Of a stretch of 64,000 nucleotides of DNA, positions 35,101 to 47,100 are shown one piece after another (the first letter of the stretch is position 1; the number at the start of each line of letters is the position of its first letter). Position numbers and translations under genes: made by a program. The stretch lies in the NCBI GenBank assembly GCA_030068075.1, contig CM057837.1:18507691-18571690 (forward strand). The letters run 5' to 3'. This DNA comes from Paguma larvata. Lineage: Eukaryota; Chordata; Mammalia; Carnivora; Viverridae. A model generated the notes under the pieces. That model searched no databases and was not told where the DNA came from. It worked only from the letters and a program-made list of their open reading frames with translations.

Positions 35101-38100
35101 CCTGGAGCCTGCTTCAGAATCTGTGTCTCCCTCTTTCTCTGCCCCTCACCTGCTCACACGCTGTCTCTGTCAAAAGTAAATAAACATTAAAAAATAAAAA
35201 TAAAAAGACCAGTGATGAGAAGTGTTGGTAGGAGGTGGAGGAACTGGAGGGCTGGGCCGCTGCTGGGGGGAATTCAGAACGGAGCAGCGGGCGTGGAAAG
35301 CAGTCTGCAGCTCTCCAAAATGTTAAGCTCTATGAGTTTGCAAGACAGAGTTACGACACGACCCAGCACTTCCGCCCCTGGGCGTCTCCCCAAGAGAAAG
35401 GGAAACTTGACCATGACTGTCCCCAGCATAATTCGTAATAGCCCAAGGGTGGAAACAACCCAAATGCCCGTCAGCTGATGAGCGGATGAACCAAATGTGG
35501 TCTGTCCGTATGATGGAATATTATTTGTCAAGAAGAAAGAGCTTATTCCTGATGCAACACGGTTAAACCTTGAAGACGTGACGCTAAGTGAAAGAACTCA
35601 ATCACACGAGACATGCTGTATGACCTCATTTTCACGAAGTGTCCAGAATAGGCAAATCCATGGTCAGAGGGTAGATTACTGGGTTACGGAAGCTGGAGGA
35701 AGAAGGCATAGGAAGTGGCCGTTCATGGGTGTGGGGTTTCCTTTGGGGTTGACGAAAATGATCTAGAATTAAACAGTGGTGACGTGGCACAACTCTGACT
35801 CTGCGAGTATATCCAGTCGCGGGGCGCCTGGGTGGCTCAGTTGGTTAAGCCGCTGACTCTTCATTTCGGCTCAGGTCCTGTTCTCACGGTTCACGAGTTC
35901 AACCCCCATGTTGGGCTCAGAGCTGACAGCACAGAACTGCTTAAGATTCTCTCTCTCCCTCTCTCCGTGCCCCTCGCCGGCTCATGCATACACACTCTTT
36001 CCCTCAAAATAAATAAATAAGCTTTAAACACTATCGCTGAATTCTACCCTTTAAGAAGATGAATGATATGTGAATTACATGTCAATGTGCAATTTCAAAA
36101 AAAGCAAAGAAAACACAGATTGAGGGCAGTGCTTGTATCTTGGGAGGGCACCCAGACAGGTGAGCGTTACTGGTAAAAGTTTGGCTTTTCAGCTAGAGAG
36201 CAGGTTTACAACTATTTACTATATTATTCAATAAATGACACACAAAGGCCCCGGATGGGTCTCTGGGGAAAGGGAAACATTTGAGTCATTCAGTCCACCC
36301 GCAAGGTACATACATCAATGCCTACGCCCTTGCGTCTTGAAGGAAGGGAATAAATGCCGTGTCGTTCAACAGGCTTTGATCAAATCCTCACTTGTGGACG
36401 ATAAAAAAGGGAGGATTTCAGGGCAGGTTAAGTGAAATGCTGGCTAAGAGCAAAAAGCCAGTGGGCGGTCGTGGCTGAGCAAATGGAGCCTCTCTCATTT
36501 CCAGCCTGGCTCCCTCCCCAGCCCCTGTGGCCTCAGCGGCTGAGGGCTGCCAGGGCAGGGGACCTGTGAGTGGAGTAGGCCGCGAGGGGCGCTGCGGGTT
36601 CGGCCCCCGGAGGGGCGGGGCCGCGGGCGTCCCTGACCTGCTCTCTCTCCTGGACCTCCGTCAGCATCACGACCGTGTGGCACTTCCACTCCCACACCAT
36701 CCGCCAGAAGTCCTCCACCGTGTGCGCCAGCGGCCCCTGGGTGGCGATGAAATAGTCCTTCTGTCGGTAGCCCTTCAAAGGGAGAACAGAGGTTAGAGCT
36801 GACTCCCTTTCCTCCTGGCTCCGCTATGGACGGGGGGGGGGTGGGGGGGGGGTTGGAGGTGAGGGGGGTGGGGGGGGTGGGAGGGGTAGGAGAGGCCAGG
36901 GCCCGGCCGGGGAAAACGTTCTCCATCTTCCAGGGCCCGGCCGAGCGCCAGCGAGCACACAGGTCCACGGCGATGGCTCAAGATGCCCATTCTCTCTGCG
37001 ATCCAGCCACCTCCCCGGCAGCACCTGGGGTCACCTCCGAGGGGGTGGCATGAGCCACGCTGGCCCCCGCCACCTGGGAGAGCCCCGGTGACTCTGTTCT
37101 CATGCGTTTCTGTGTTTCGGCTCCGTTAGCATCATGGAGGCGGACCGGGGGCGGACTTAGAGGAAGTGGGTTCAAATCCAGTTCCTCCACGCGGCCCCAG
37201 CGACCTTTGGCATGTTTCCTCGTCTGCAGATGCGCGCTCTCGTGCAGACGAGGCCCTAGTGTCCTTCCTCGTGCTCTTCTCGGCTCAGCGCACTGTCGTG
37301 GAGACAGCGGTGCCTGCGAGCCCAGAGCGCACAACCACGCCGTCCACGCGGAACGGACAGGAGGGAACAGAAACTGCAGGACAGACAGCCACGCAAGTGC
37401 CCACGTGACACTGGCGCGTACGAGAGTTCTAAAAGAAAAATCGCTGTGCCTTAAGAGCAGAAGGAAAACTAGCTAATTCCTTAGCAGTGCGCCTACCGCC
37501 TCTGTTTCTAAAGTTCATTATTCATTTTTTTTTTTTTTTAAGCAAGTAACTCGGCTAATGAGATGGTTTGGATTTCAGGATCCCTTCCTGATGGTGAAAA
37601 CGAGTTAATTCAGAGCCCGTGTGATCACAGACAAAGGACGCAGGCATCTTTGCCAACCGCCGCCGGGGCCGCTGTACTTACGTCGATGAAGGAGGCGTTG
37701 ATGTAGTCTGTGTACTCCTGACCCCTTTTCATGGGGAGGATCACCCGGTTGAAGTCGTCTGCAAAGCAGCACAACCCCTCAGTCGCGGCGCAAGCGCCGT
37801 CCTACCTGGCAGAGCTCCATCTGCTGCCAGGAGCTTCCGAAACGCACAACCTGTTAATAAACTCGCGACGTCAAGTCCCTGGAAGGTTTACTTTATAAAA
37901 TAGGTTAATTAAATTGGCCCAGGAAATTGGGCTTTGGTAGGAAAGCTCTGAAAATATTCCGGCTATCATTTCCAGGTGCCATGAATCGACGTAACGCTTA
38001 CCAAAGTACGAGCATTAAAAATCCTACATTTCAGGAGTAAAAGGAGGGGGGCCCGGCAGGGGACCTGGGGTTGTGGCCGCAGCCGCACAGAAGCCAGGGT

Positions 38101-41100
38101 GTGAGGCCGAGGCAGGCTTCACGCACTTAAAAAAAAATATATATATATATATTTTTTGCTGTATTTATAGTTGGGAAAGAGAGAGAGAGGAGAGAGAGAG
38201 AGAGCAGGGGAAGGGCAGAGAGAGAGGGAGACACAGAATCCTAAGCAGGCTCCAGGCTCTGAGCTGTCAGCACAGAGCCCCAGTGCGGGACTCAAACCCA
38301 TGGACCATGAGATCATGGCATGAGCCGAAGTCGGACGCTTAACCGACTGAGCCCCCCGGGCGCCCCAGCCTTCACTTCTGACGCTGGGTGACCGCCGAAG
38401 CATGTCAGGAACCCTGAGCCCACGCTGGCAATGAGGTGCTCTCTCTCTTTAGGGCAGCGCCCTCTCCCTCCCTTCCCTGTGGTTCCTGTGAACCTTCCCT
38501 ACCCTCAACAACCGCGGTGCCCCCTTCTCTTGCTCCCCCTCACCTGGGGCCTCGGGGCAGGCCAGGACCCCAACGCCACCACTGCCCGTTCCTCACCTCC
38601 CCATTGCCTTTCAGGTCCTCCTGGCCCCGAGCAGGACCCCCTCCTCCAAGTACAGGCTTGGGAGACAACTGGGGATCAGCCGGCCCCAGAGTCATGACCA
38701 GAGCAAATCTCTCCACTTCCAGGAAGTCCTCCTCTGTCTTGCCCCCTACATCTCGTATGGCATGCTGCCCGCCTGACACACAGGACTCTCTGGGTCACTC
38801 ACTGCTTCCCAGGTGGGTATTCTCTTACCTACACTTGACATAGCCCCAGGAGCCCTTAACCCCAGGCCCAGAGGCTGTCCTGCCCTTGGACTCTGGCTTA
38901 CAGGGGTGGGCAGTCAAAGAATTCCCCCGGGGTGCCAGTCCCGATCCCGTCCTTCCTTGGGGGCTTAAATCCCATGGGGTGGCCCCAGGGCTGCCTTACA
39001 CGGAATGATCTGGATGACTCTGGCCTTCTTCATGTTGGCCGGCAGGTTGCCCGTCCTCATGTTCTCCTTCATGATTCGGACATTTGTCAGTTTCTGCAGT
39101 CAATGAGGACACAGTCATGCGGTTCCAACACGGAGTCTCCCGAGCGAATCCCTCAAGCCCGTAACAGCACCCCCGTCACGGGCACCTGCTTAGCGGCAAC
39201 AAATACCTGTCTCCAACCCCAGACACTTCCTGAATCTCGGGAAAGAAGAACGTACGTGTGACACACCCCCCTCCCACGGGTTCCTGCTCGGCTCTGAAAG
39301 CCCCCAAGTATCCTTCCCTCTCAGTCACGGGCGGGAGAGCCACCCTGCTTTTGCTGGCCTCAGTCCAGAGGGGAGGTGGCCGAGAGTGGACTCCTTTGAC
39401 TGGCGGTCCATCTTCACACCTACCCTGAACTCCTCCTCCAGCCCGATCTTGTCGAAGTGGGTGGCGGTGCCGTGCAGCGCCTGCAGGTGCTTCTCCAGGG
39501 AGGACACGTCCAGCTCGGTGTCCCCGTAGAGGTAGTACTCCTGCAGGGCTTGGTAAATGAACGTGTACTGCATCTGCGGAGAGACCAGAGCGTGCCCTGC
39601 AGCCTCGGGCCGCTCAGAGCTCGGCGACGCCCGCGGGGCCTCTCTCTTCCCCACGTGGTGCCAGGGGAAGGCAGGTTTGGGCGTGAAAGTCAGACTCAAG
39701 GCCGTAAATAAGGACCGCGAGCAAGGATCATATAGCAGCCGGCATTACGGAGTGCGTTCTCCCTGCCCGGCGCTGTGACCCATGCACCATCTGGGGGACG
39801 GCCGCACAGTCTGGGGGTGGCCGGGGTGTCTGCGTTTGCCCTGCGCAGCTCGCCCCGGGACGAGGGGCTGGGCCGGGGACGGCTACTCACATCCGTCTGA
39901 ACCATCTGAGGACGCTGGTTGCGGATTCTCGACACGAAGTCGAAGACGTCCACCTTGTGCTCAGCGTGCATCATGTCCATCATGGCGTCAATCACTATGA
40001 AGGTGCCCGTCCGGCCCACGCCGGCGCTGCAGGGGGTGGCGGGGGGGAGAAAGGGGCCGAGTCATGAGCCACGGTACCCGTCCCCCACCCCACCCCCGAA
40101 GCTGACCTGTGCACCGGGACAGAAGGACACGCCGCCCTCAACTGGGAGCCATCTCATCACTTAACCCAGCCTTCCCTCGGTCAATGAAGAGCAAATCTAT
40201 GGGGAGGCCACCAGAGGGCACCACAATCTTAGTAACATTCTCTCAAATCGTTCCTCCAATAACCACAGGCCCTGTTGAAAGGCAGATCAAAAAAAATCGG
40301 CTGTAGTAGCCTCATGTGAGGTTGTGCTACTGTCTTCCATTACCAAATGCTGTCTTCTCGTGTATGTGTAAGTGGATTTTTTTTAATGTTTATTTTTGAG
40401 AGAGAGACAGACAGACAGAGCATGAGCGGGGGAGGGGCACAGACAGAGAGGGAGACACAGAATCTGAAACAGGCTCCAGGCTCTGAGCTGTCAGCACAGA
40501 GCCCAACGTGGGGCTCGAACCCACAGACCATGAGATCATGACCTGAGCCGAAGTCGGCCGCTTAACCGACGGAGCCACCTAGGCGCCCCTGTATGTGGAT
40601 TTTTTTAAACGTCGCACTTGAAATGGCTTTTCCAAGTTCTTTAGAAAAAGGAGGCTCCCCAGACCACATCTGTTGGCTCTTGAGCCAAGGTCAGCCCTGA
40701 TGCGGGGCACTGGCTCTCTCTCTGGCCTCCTAGCCCTCATCCCGTGGCTGGCTGAAGCCGGCTGGCCCGCGGGGTCACGGCTGAGCAGTCTTCTCACCAG
40801 GAAGCTGCCCCACTGGGGTCCTGGGTTGGGGTTTCCTTCCATCCCAACGCACGCCCCACAGTGCCGCCGGACCCCGGTCCCACCCTCCCCCACCTGCAGT
40901 CCTAGGTAGATCTCCACCAGATGGTGGGGCCAAACGTGTGTGCTCCCTGGCACCCAAGGCTCAGCGGGCACGCAGCGACGCCCAGCCAACATTTGCTGAA
41001 GGAGGAACCCCCTGGTGACCCAGACTCATCCGTGCAGCAGGAACGGCTGCCCTCCAAGCCCTGCAGCACCACCCTCTTCAAGAAAAGAAAAGAAAGAAAG

Positions 41101-44100
41101 GAACCTCTTTGACCAAAAGGCTCACGACTTAATGAGTGAAGTCCCCCATGATCCCCGCTGGGGGGGAAGGGAGATACTGCTCTCTCCCGTTCGTCTCCAG
41201 AACGGGGCTAGGACAGCGGTGAAGACTCTGCCCCCTGCCCCCCGGGCCCCCCCTTATCTCCGCGGGGAAAACAGGTGAAACACTTGAGGTCCTCTAGGGG
41301 AGGCTTCGTTCTTCGCCGGTTACGAAGTCAGAGAAAATCATCGGAAGGACAGCCGAGTGACACTCCACCCAACAGGTGTGATGAAGGCCACAAAACAGCT
41401 CACTGCGAGGCCGTGGGGGTTGCTGAGCCGCTTGCGGGATCCCCCACCTGGCCTGGGGTGCACATGGGAGGCGCGGTCTGGTCCCCCATGGAGAGGCTGA
41501 GGCCAGGTGATCCGTCCTGCCCGCCTCCGTGGGGACGCTGTGCTCAGGGGGGCTCGGGCAGAGAATAAGAATCGAATGCTGAGGAGGAGTGTGTCAGGAG
41601 GGGTGGCCCGGCGCCGAGCAGGGGCCCAATGTGAAGACGAACTTGGAGGTGGGGATGTGAAGCCCAGTCCGCCCTGAGTCTCGGGAGCCGACAGCCAGTG
41701 CGAGCCTTCTCCCCATCTCCTGAACCCTGCTGGCTTCCGGCAGGCCGGCTCTCCTGGCGGGAATTCCTGCCCCCACATCATCGCTAACAGGCGGGTGCCC
41801 AGAACCGCCCATCGCCCACGCCGGCCAGGGCGTCTCAGCTCAGGAGGGGAAGGAGCCCTTCCCCCAGAGAGGAGAGGGTACCACTCCTTCCACGTGCTGT
41901 CTATCAAAACCCTGGTGGCAAAGACAGAACATGACAGAAGACAGGAGAGCCCGGGAGCCACGGCGGCAGTGCCAAAGGAACACGGTACCACCGGGACATG
42001 ACCACGTGCTCAACGGCAAAAGCGGAGACTCCTGGCCACCGAGGGGGCCCAGCGTGAAATAAGGTGAATGGCAGACACACCTGCCCTGGGCACCTGTGGT
42101 TAAGGAGGAAGGGCGCAGAGGAAGGATAGTGGTCACTCACTGAGATTTCACAAGCACGACACAACCGGAGGGATGGGAACAAATCAGAACTGAGCCCACT
42201 CCCTGTGGCTGCCCCCGGCCCGAGCACAGAGGCTGTTTCTTTATCTCCCGCCATCCAGGGCGGAGGGCGGCGACCGCCACAGGGAGCTCGAGGCAGGGAG
42301 CCGGCAGCGGCTGGAGTGGTTCTGTCCAGCCAACAGGAACTGAACGTGGAGACCTCTGCCGCACCTTCTCCGGCTGAGGGCGTCGGGCTCGGGGCCCTGG
42401 GGGGACAGGCTACCAGGGAGGAACCCGTTGTCCCCGCTACAGCAAGGCCCCAGATCTCTGATGGGACTCAGGTCCCTCCAGCCAGGCTTGCCCCCGCCTC
42501 GGGGAGGGAGGGCCCTGCTCCCGGGGGTGTCATCTGCATTATACTTGTTTTTGGCTGTTACAGATAGGTTCGTTCTGAGTATCTTGGCACTGCCAAGGGA
42601 CAAAGGGGACAAGGGACAAACGGCACCTGCACACAGTTATACAGATGCTCGGAACCGGCCACACAGGTGTTCGCCAGAAGCGGCACGGAGACTGGCTTTC
42701 ATGAAGTCTGGGCAAGAACGGGAGCCTCTGATGGGACACCCGCCCCCCCCCCCCCACACACCGCTGGGCCCTTCAGGATGGGCCCCACCCCTCCCCCTCC
42801 CCAGTGCACCTGCTGGGAGGAGCCTGTAGGGCCGGGCGGGTGTGATCCCAAGGACGCCACCTCGCTTAATGCACAGATGCTCCGAGGTCCCTCAGCTCCC
42901 AAGGGGCAGGTCCAGGAGTCCACCCCGGCCAGGACGACAGGGGCCTCCCCACTGACCCCCAAACTGTCTTAGGTTCTACCTGAGCACCCACTGGGACGAT
43001 GGGGAGCTCGGCACGGAGCCCTCCTCACCCCTGTGCCTTTGTCTTCAAAAAGCAGACAGGGCACAAGCCAGTCAAGCAACCCAAAGTGGGAGGCCTTTCC
43101 TCGTTCATGACCTTCTGCACCGAGCAGCCAAGCCAGGCAGGCAGACATAGCCCCAGAGCGGGTTAATCTGTGCCCTGCCCGCATGGCTTCAGGAGTTCCA
43201 GAGCCGATGGAAGCTCAGGGTGCAAACCACCACCAGACACCGAGGTATGCGAAGGCAGGGGGCACATGTTCCGGAAAAAGCGAGCAATCACTTTCAGAAG
43301 CTGCTTTTCCACAACCGAAGGAATAGTCACAGCAGCGACAGCTTACGCGGGAGCGGTCCTGAGTACTGTGCAAAGCCCACCCTCAGAGGCGAGACCCGGG
43401 CCCCTCCTGGACTGTCCCTCCCCTGCAGACCAGGAGATCACAGCCGGGTGGGGGGACGCCCACCCTGGAGAGCCGCCCCTGGCCACTGTTGGCTGTGCCT
43501 GGGCCACGGCCCCCAGCCCCTCTGAGCCTCGGGCACTCGTGGAGAAAGACTTGGGGGGGGGGCTCTCCATAGAAGCACGGTTTCCATCTCTGTCCCCAGG
43601 TCTGCGGGGGCGGCGGAGGGCAGGCCGAGTGAACCTGCCCAGGGCCCCACTAGCACCACCGACCTGGCCTCTCGGCTTTTGTCTGTTTTAGGAATTGGGG
43701 ATCCTCCTCAGACGCCACTGACCAAAGGGTTCTGCTGTCGCGGAGTGGGCTGTCACTAGTCATCGTGCTCACGGTGGGCAGGGGATGCTTTTCCTTCGCC
43801 CCTACCTGCCCTTCTGCCCACCGCGGTACCGCCCCCGACCCCCGAGGGCGAGTCCTCCGGGGTCCCCTCCCCCACATACCTACAGTGGACCACTATGGGC
43901 CCGGCGTGGGCGGGGTTGAGGACCTTCACTTTCTTCAGGAACTTGAGCATCCCGATGGGGGTGAAAGGCACTCCGAAGTCGGGCCAGCTCGTGAAGTGCA
44001 GCTGGGAGACGAGCCGAGGGGCTTTGCAGCCGTCGGGGAGCTGCGGGGAGAAGGGCGACGCATGAGTGCGGGACGGCGCCTGCCCCTCCCCCGACGCCAC

Positions 44101-47100
44101 GTCCGGAGGATGCTCGCGGTCCGGCACGCCCGCCATCCAGGCCACCAGTGGCACCGTGGCGGCTGCGTGCAGGGCCAGCACAGCAGGACCCACAGCACCT
44201 GGCCCAGGCCCCCCTGCAGCCAGACGCCTCCCTGAAGCCCACCAGGAGCTCACGGACCCCGCTGGTGAGCGGGGCGGCCGCCTGCTGGTAGCGCACACTC
44301 TCGCTCCCCAGGCTCCAAACGTGGCTGGCTCTTCTCCAGGAGACCCAGCCCCACCGGCGACGCTCGAAGCCTCCCGGCTCTCCTCCCCCACCCGAGGCCC
44401 ACGAGTGCGGTTCCCTGCCCGGATCGTGGAAGGCTGGATGGCGTACGTGGAAGTGCGTGCGTGCGTGCGTGTGTGCGTGCGCGGGTGCGTCTGGGAGGCG
44501 CGCAAGCAGGGGAGAGTCAAAACCGCCAAGCCCATCGCCTTCCCTTCTCTGCTGTGGCTTCTAGAACCTCCGACCCACGTTCTGCCATCTAACTACGCCA
44601 ACATCTCCACCTTCGGTTCCTGATAGCACGGCCTTCTGTTTTTCCTATTTTATATATTTCTCTGAACCCTATTCATCTGCTTCGTACACAGGCCTTACAT
44701 TTTTCTAGGCAGGGGCGGGGTGGGGACAAGTAGGAAGTAAGTATGAAAAATACTGAGGAGGTGACAGAGAAACTTTTGAGACTGTTAAAAAAAAAAAAAC
44801 ACCACTTCAGTGCGGGAAATGACTCATGCCGCTGAGTGGGGTCCCCCGCGTCCCGCGCCCCCACCCAAGTGACCCACCTTCCTCCGCCCGAAACAGTGAC
44901 CGGGGCCCAGGAGCACCCAGCGCCTTCTGAAGACTCTGGTGCAGGTGTCTCCTCCCCCGTGGAAGCCGCCCTCGGTCCGCTAAGCCCCAGCCCGCGCTCC
45001 CCGCCTCCCCATCCCCGCACTTCCTCCCGACGCGGCCCCCACCCAGCCAGGGCTGCTCCAACACTGCGGGGACCTTGTGGTGGGGGCGAAGCTCTTCGCG
45101 CTAAAAAAAAAACTTAGACGCGAATTTACTCTCGACCCTGCTCTCTCGAAGGGCCGCCTTTCCAGAAAGCCGGTAACAGAACACTCACCGACTGTATGCA
45201 GAACTTCCGGATGGTATAGTCTACCAGAACCACACAGTCCTCCACGCACACTCGGATGTTTCCGTAGGTCCAGCATCCCTGGTCCGGCCAGTACTGATAG
45301 CACTTCTCCTACGTGGGGCAGTGGGAGAGAAGTAAGTGGGCCTGGGGCGCCCGGGGGGCTCGGTCGGTCGAGTGTCTGACTCTTGGTTTTGGCTCAGGCC
45401 TCGTCACGGTTTGTGGAATCGAGGCTGTGTCGGCCTCTGCGCTGACAGCGAGGAGCCTGCTTGGGACTCTTTCTCTCTCTCCTTCTCTCTCTCTGCCCCT
45501 TCCCTGCTTGTGCATATGCACGTGCGCTCTCTCTCTCTCTCTCTCTCTCTCAAAATAAATAAATAAACTTTTAAAAACAATAAAAGGTCTGCGTGTGCCC
45601 TTCAGCACCTCAGCGCCCTCACCCCCCACCCCTCCGTCAACACAGGGCGTCACACACACCAGGTTCCATGAGACAGTTCCCGGAGCTGGGGACGAGCTCG
45701 AGGAAGTGAGGCAGCTGGGAGACCGAGGCCACACAAGCGGTGGAGGGCGCAGCCCCGAGACTCCACCTGGGCCCCCATCTGATTTCCACGCCAACACAGG
45801 CTGGGGCTCGCACGAGGATGGCGTGCTGCCCAGACACTTCCCACTGGACTCAGCGAGGTGTTCCTTCCGGCTCAGCTCGCTGAGGACGAAGCTGGCCGGC
45901 CCACTGAGGAAGAGGGGACCACGTCACGCTCCCCACCTTTCTCTACCTGGGACGAGGCGGATGTAGGAATCCCCAGAGATGGGCACCCCATCCCTTCACC
46001 TTCCCTCCCTCGGAGCTACAAAAGGGTCCGTCTGGGGACAGCACACATGCGGCCTAACGGGAATAGTCTTCCGTGAACACGGGGCACAGGAGTGCGCGAG
46101 GACCCACCTACGGGGGCCAAGATGTGTCCAACATGCCACAGAAGAGAGTCTCTGGTAGTCAACAAGCCTTCTAAACATCGGACAGTCGGGGCACCTGGGG
46201 GCACCTGAGCTCGGGCTCAGGTCATGGTCTTGCGGTTCGTGAGTTCGAGCCCCCCGTCGGGCTCTGTGCTGACAGCTCAGAGCCTGGAACCTGCTTCGGA
46301 TCTGTGTCTCTCTCTCTTTCTCTCTCTGCCCCTCCCCTGCTCTCGCTCTGTCTCTCGCTCTGTCTCAAAAATAAATAAACGTAAAAATATTAAAAATAAA
46401 TAAACACCGGACAGTTTATTCTGGAAGCCTCCTGGAGTGGCACAGCAAATAAGTCACGAGGATTAACAGTCTTATGAAAAAAGGCAGCTTGGCATTTACC
46501 AGAGCCCGGCGTTTGTATCATGACACCGCAGGACAACTTCCCCTCCCTTCCCTTCCAGAGAAGCAATTACTCAAAGGTGCTAATTGGGGCCAGTCCTGGC
46601 TTCCTGGGGACCCTCCACGACCTCCTGAGATGCTCGCCCCGAAAGGCCCTGGCCCTGGTGCCCACGGGCTGGTTCCGAGGCCCCCACAGGGCTGTGTGTG
46701 TGGACACTTCTCCACCCTCTGCCCTCTGGTCTCACCCCAAGCCCAAAGCGGTCCCCTCCCTCTGGTCAGATCACAAGACGTCAGAGCGACCGCATTTCAC
46801 AATGTTCAGCCAGGATGTCGAAGCCGGGGAGACAACGAGAGAAGTTCGAGCAACTGAGAAAAGGGAACTCTACTGAGAAACGCTCTCATCTGAAATGGCG
46901 AAAATCGAGATACGGAAGCGGCCGGCTCTGAGTCACAGAAACGGAAAAATCCAGTAGGAGGCTTCGGAGAAAGAGCAGAGAGAAAACGCCGAGTAACAGG
47001 CAACACGAAGGCCTGAGGGTGGGGGTGGGGGTGGGGTTCTCCCAGTCCCCCGGGTCCCGTGTTTATAAACCAGCCCCCCCTCCCCCACCCCCTTGCAAGT

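Larger units (their letters stand above)
33560..35800 (+). mobile_element. Decayed L1 3' portion, interrupted by SINEs
   Basis: Order and wording match the L1 ORF2 end and 3' UTR: ctttagaagacaatgtctttt, gagccaacaactcactagca, then tggaaacaacccaaatgccc and gatggaatattatttgtcaa. It is full of stops and split by SINEs at 34674 and 34992. Confidence 0.7.
33343..36637 (-). other. PTPRE intron filled by a decayed L1 and SINEs
   Basis: Most of this intron is an old L1 3' portion (33560-35800) cut by SINEs at 34674-34889 and 34992-35201, followed by another SINE at 35821-36029. Confidence 0.7.
36773..37681 (-). other. PTPRE intron with G-rich tract and MIR relic
   Basis: Contains the G-rich tract 36832-36893 next to the acceptor, and a MIR-like fragment (37130-37245). 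No SINE. Confidence 0.65.
40027..43879 (-). other. PTPRE intron with SINE and CTCF-like motif
   Basis: Holds a CTCF-like motif (40208-40222) and a reverse SINE (40380-40589). About 3.3 kb of GC-rich sequence follows with no recognised element; several chance frames of 100-200 codons there lack any family likeness. Confidence 0.6.
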
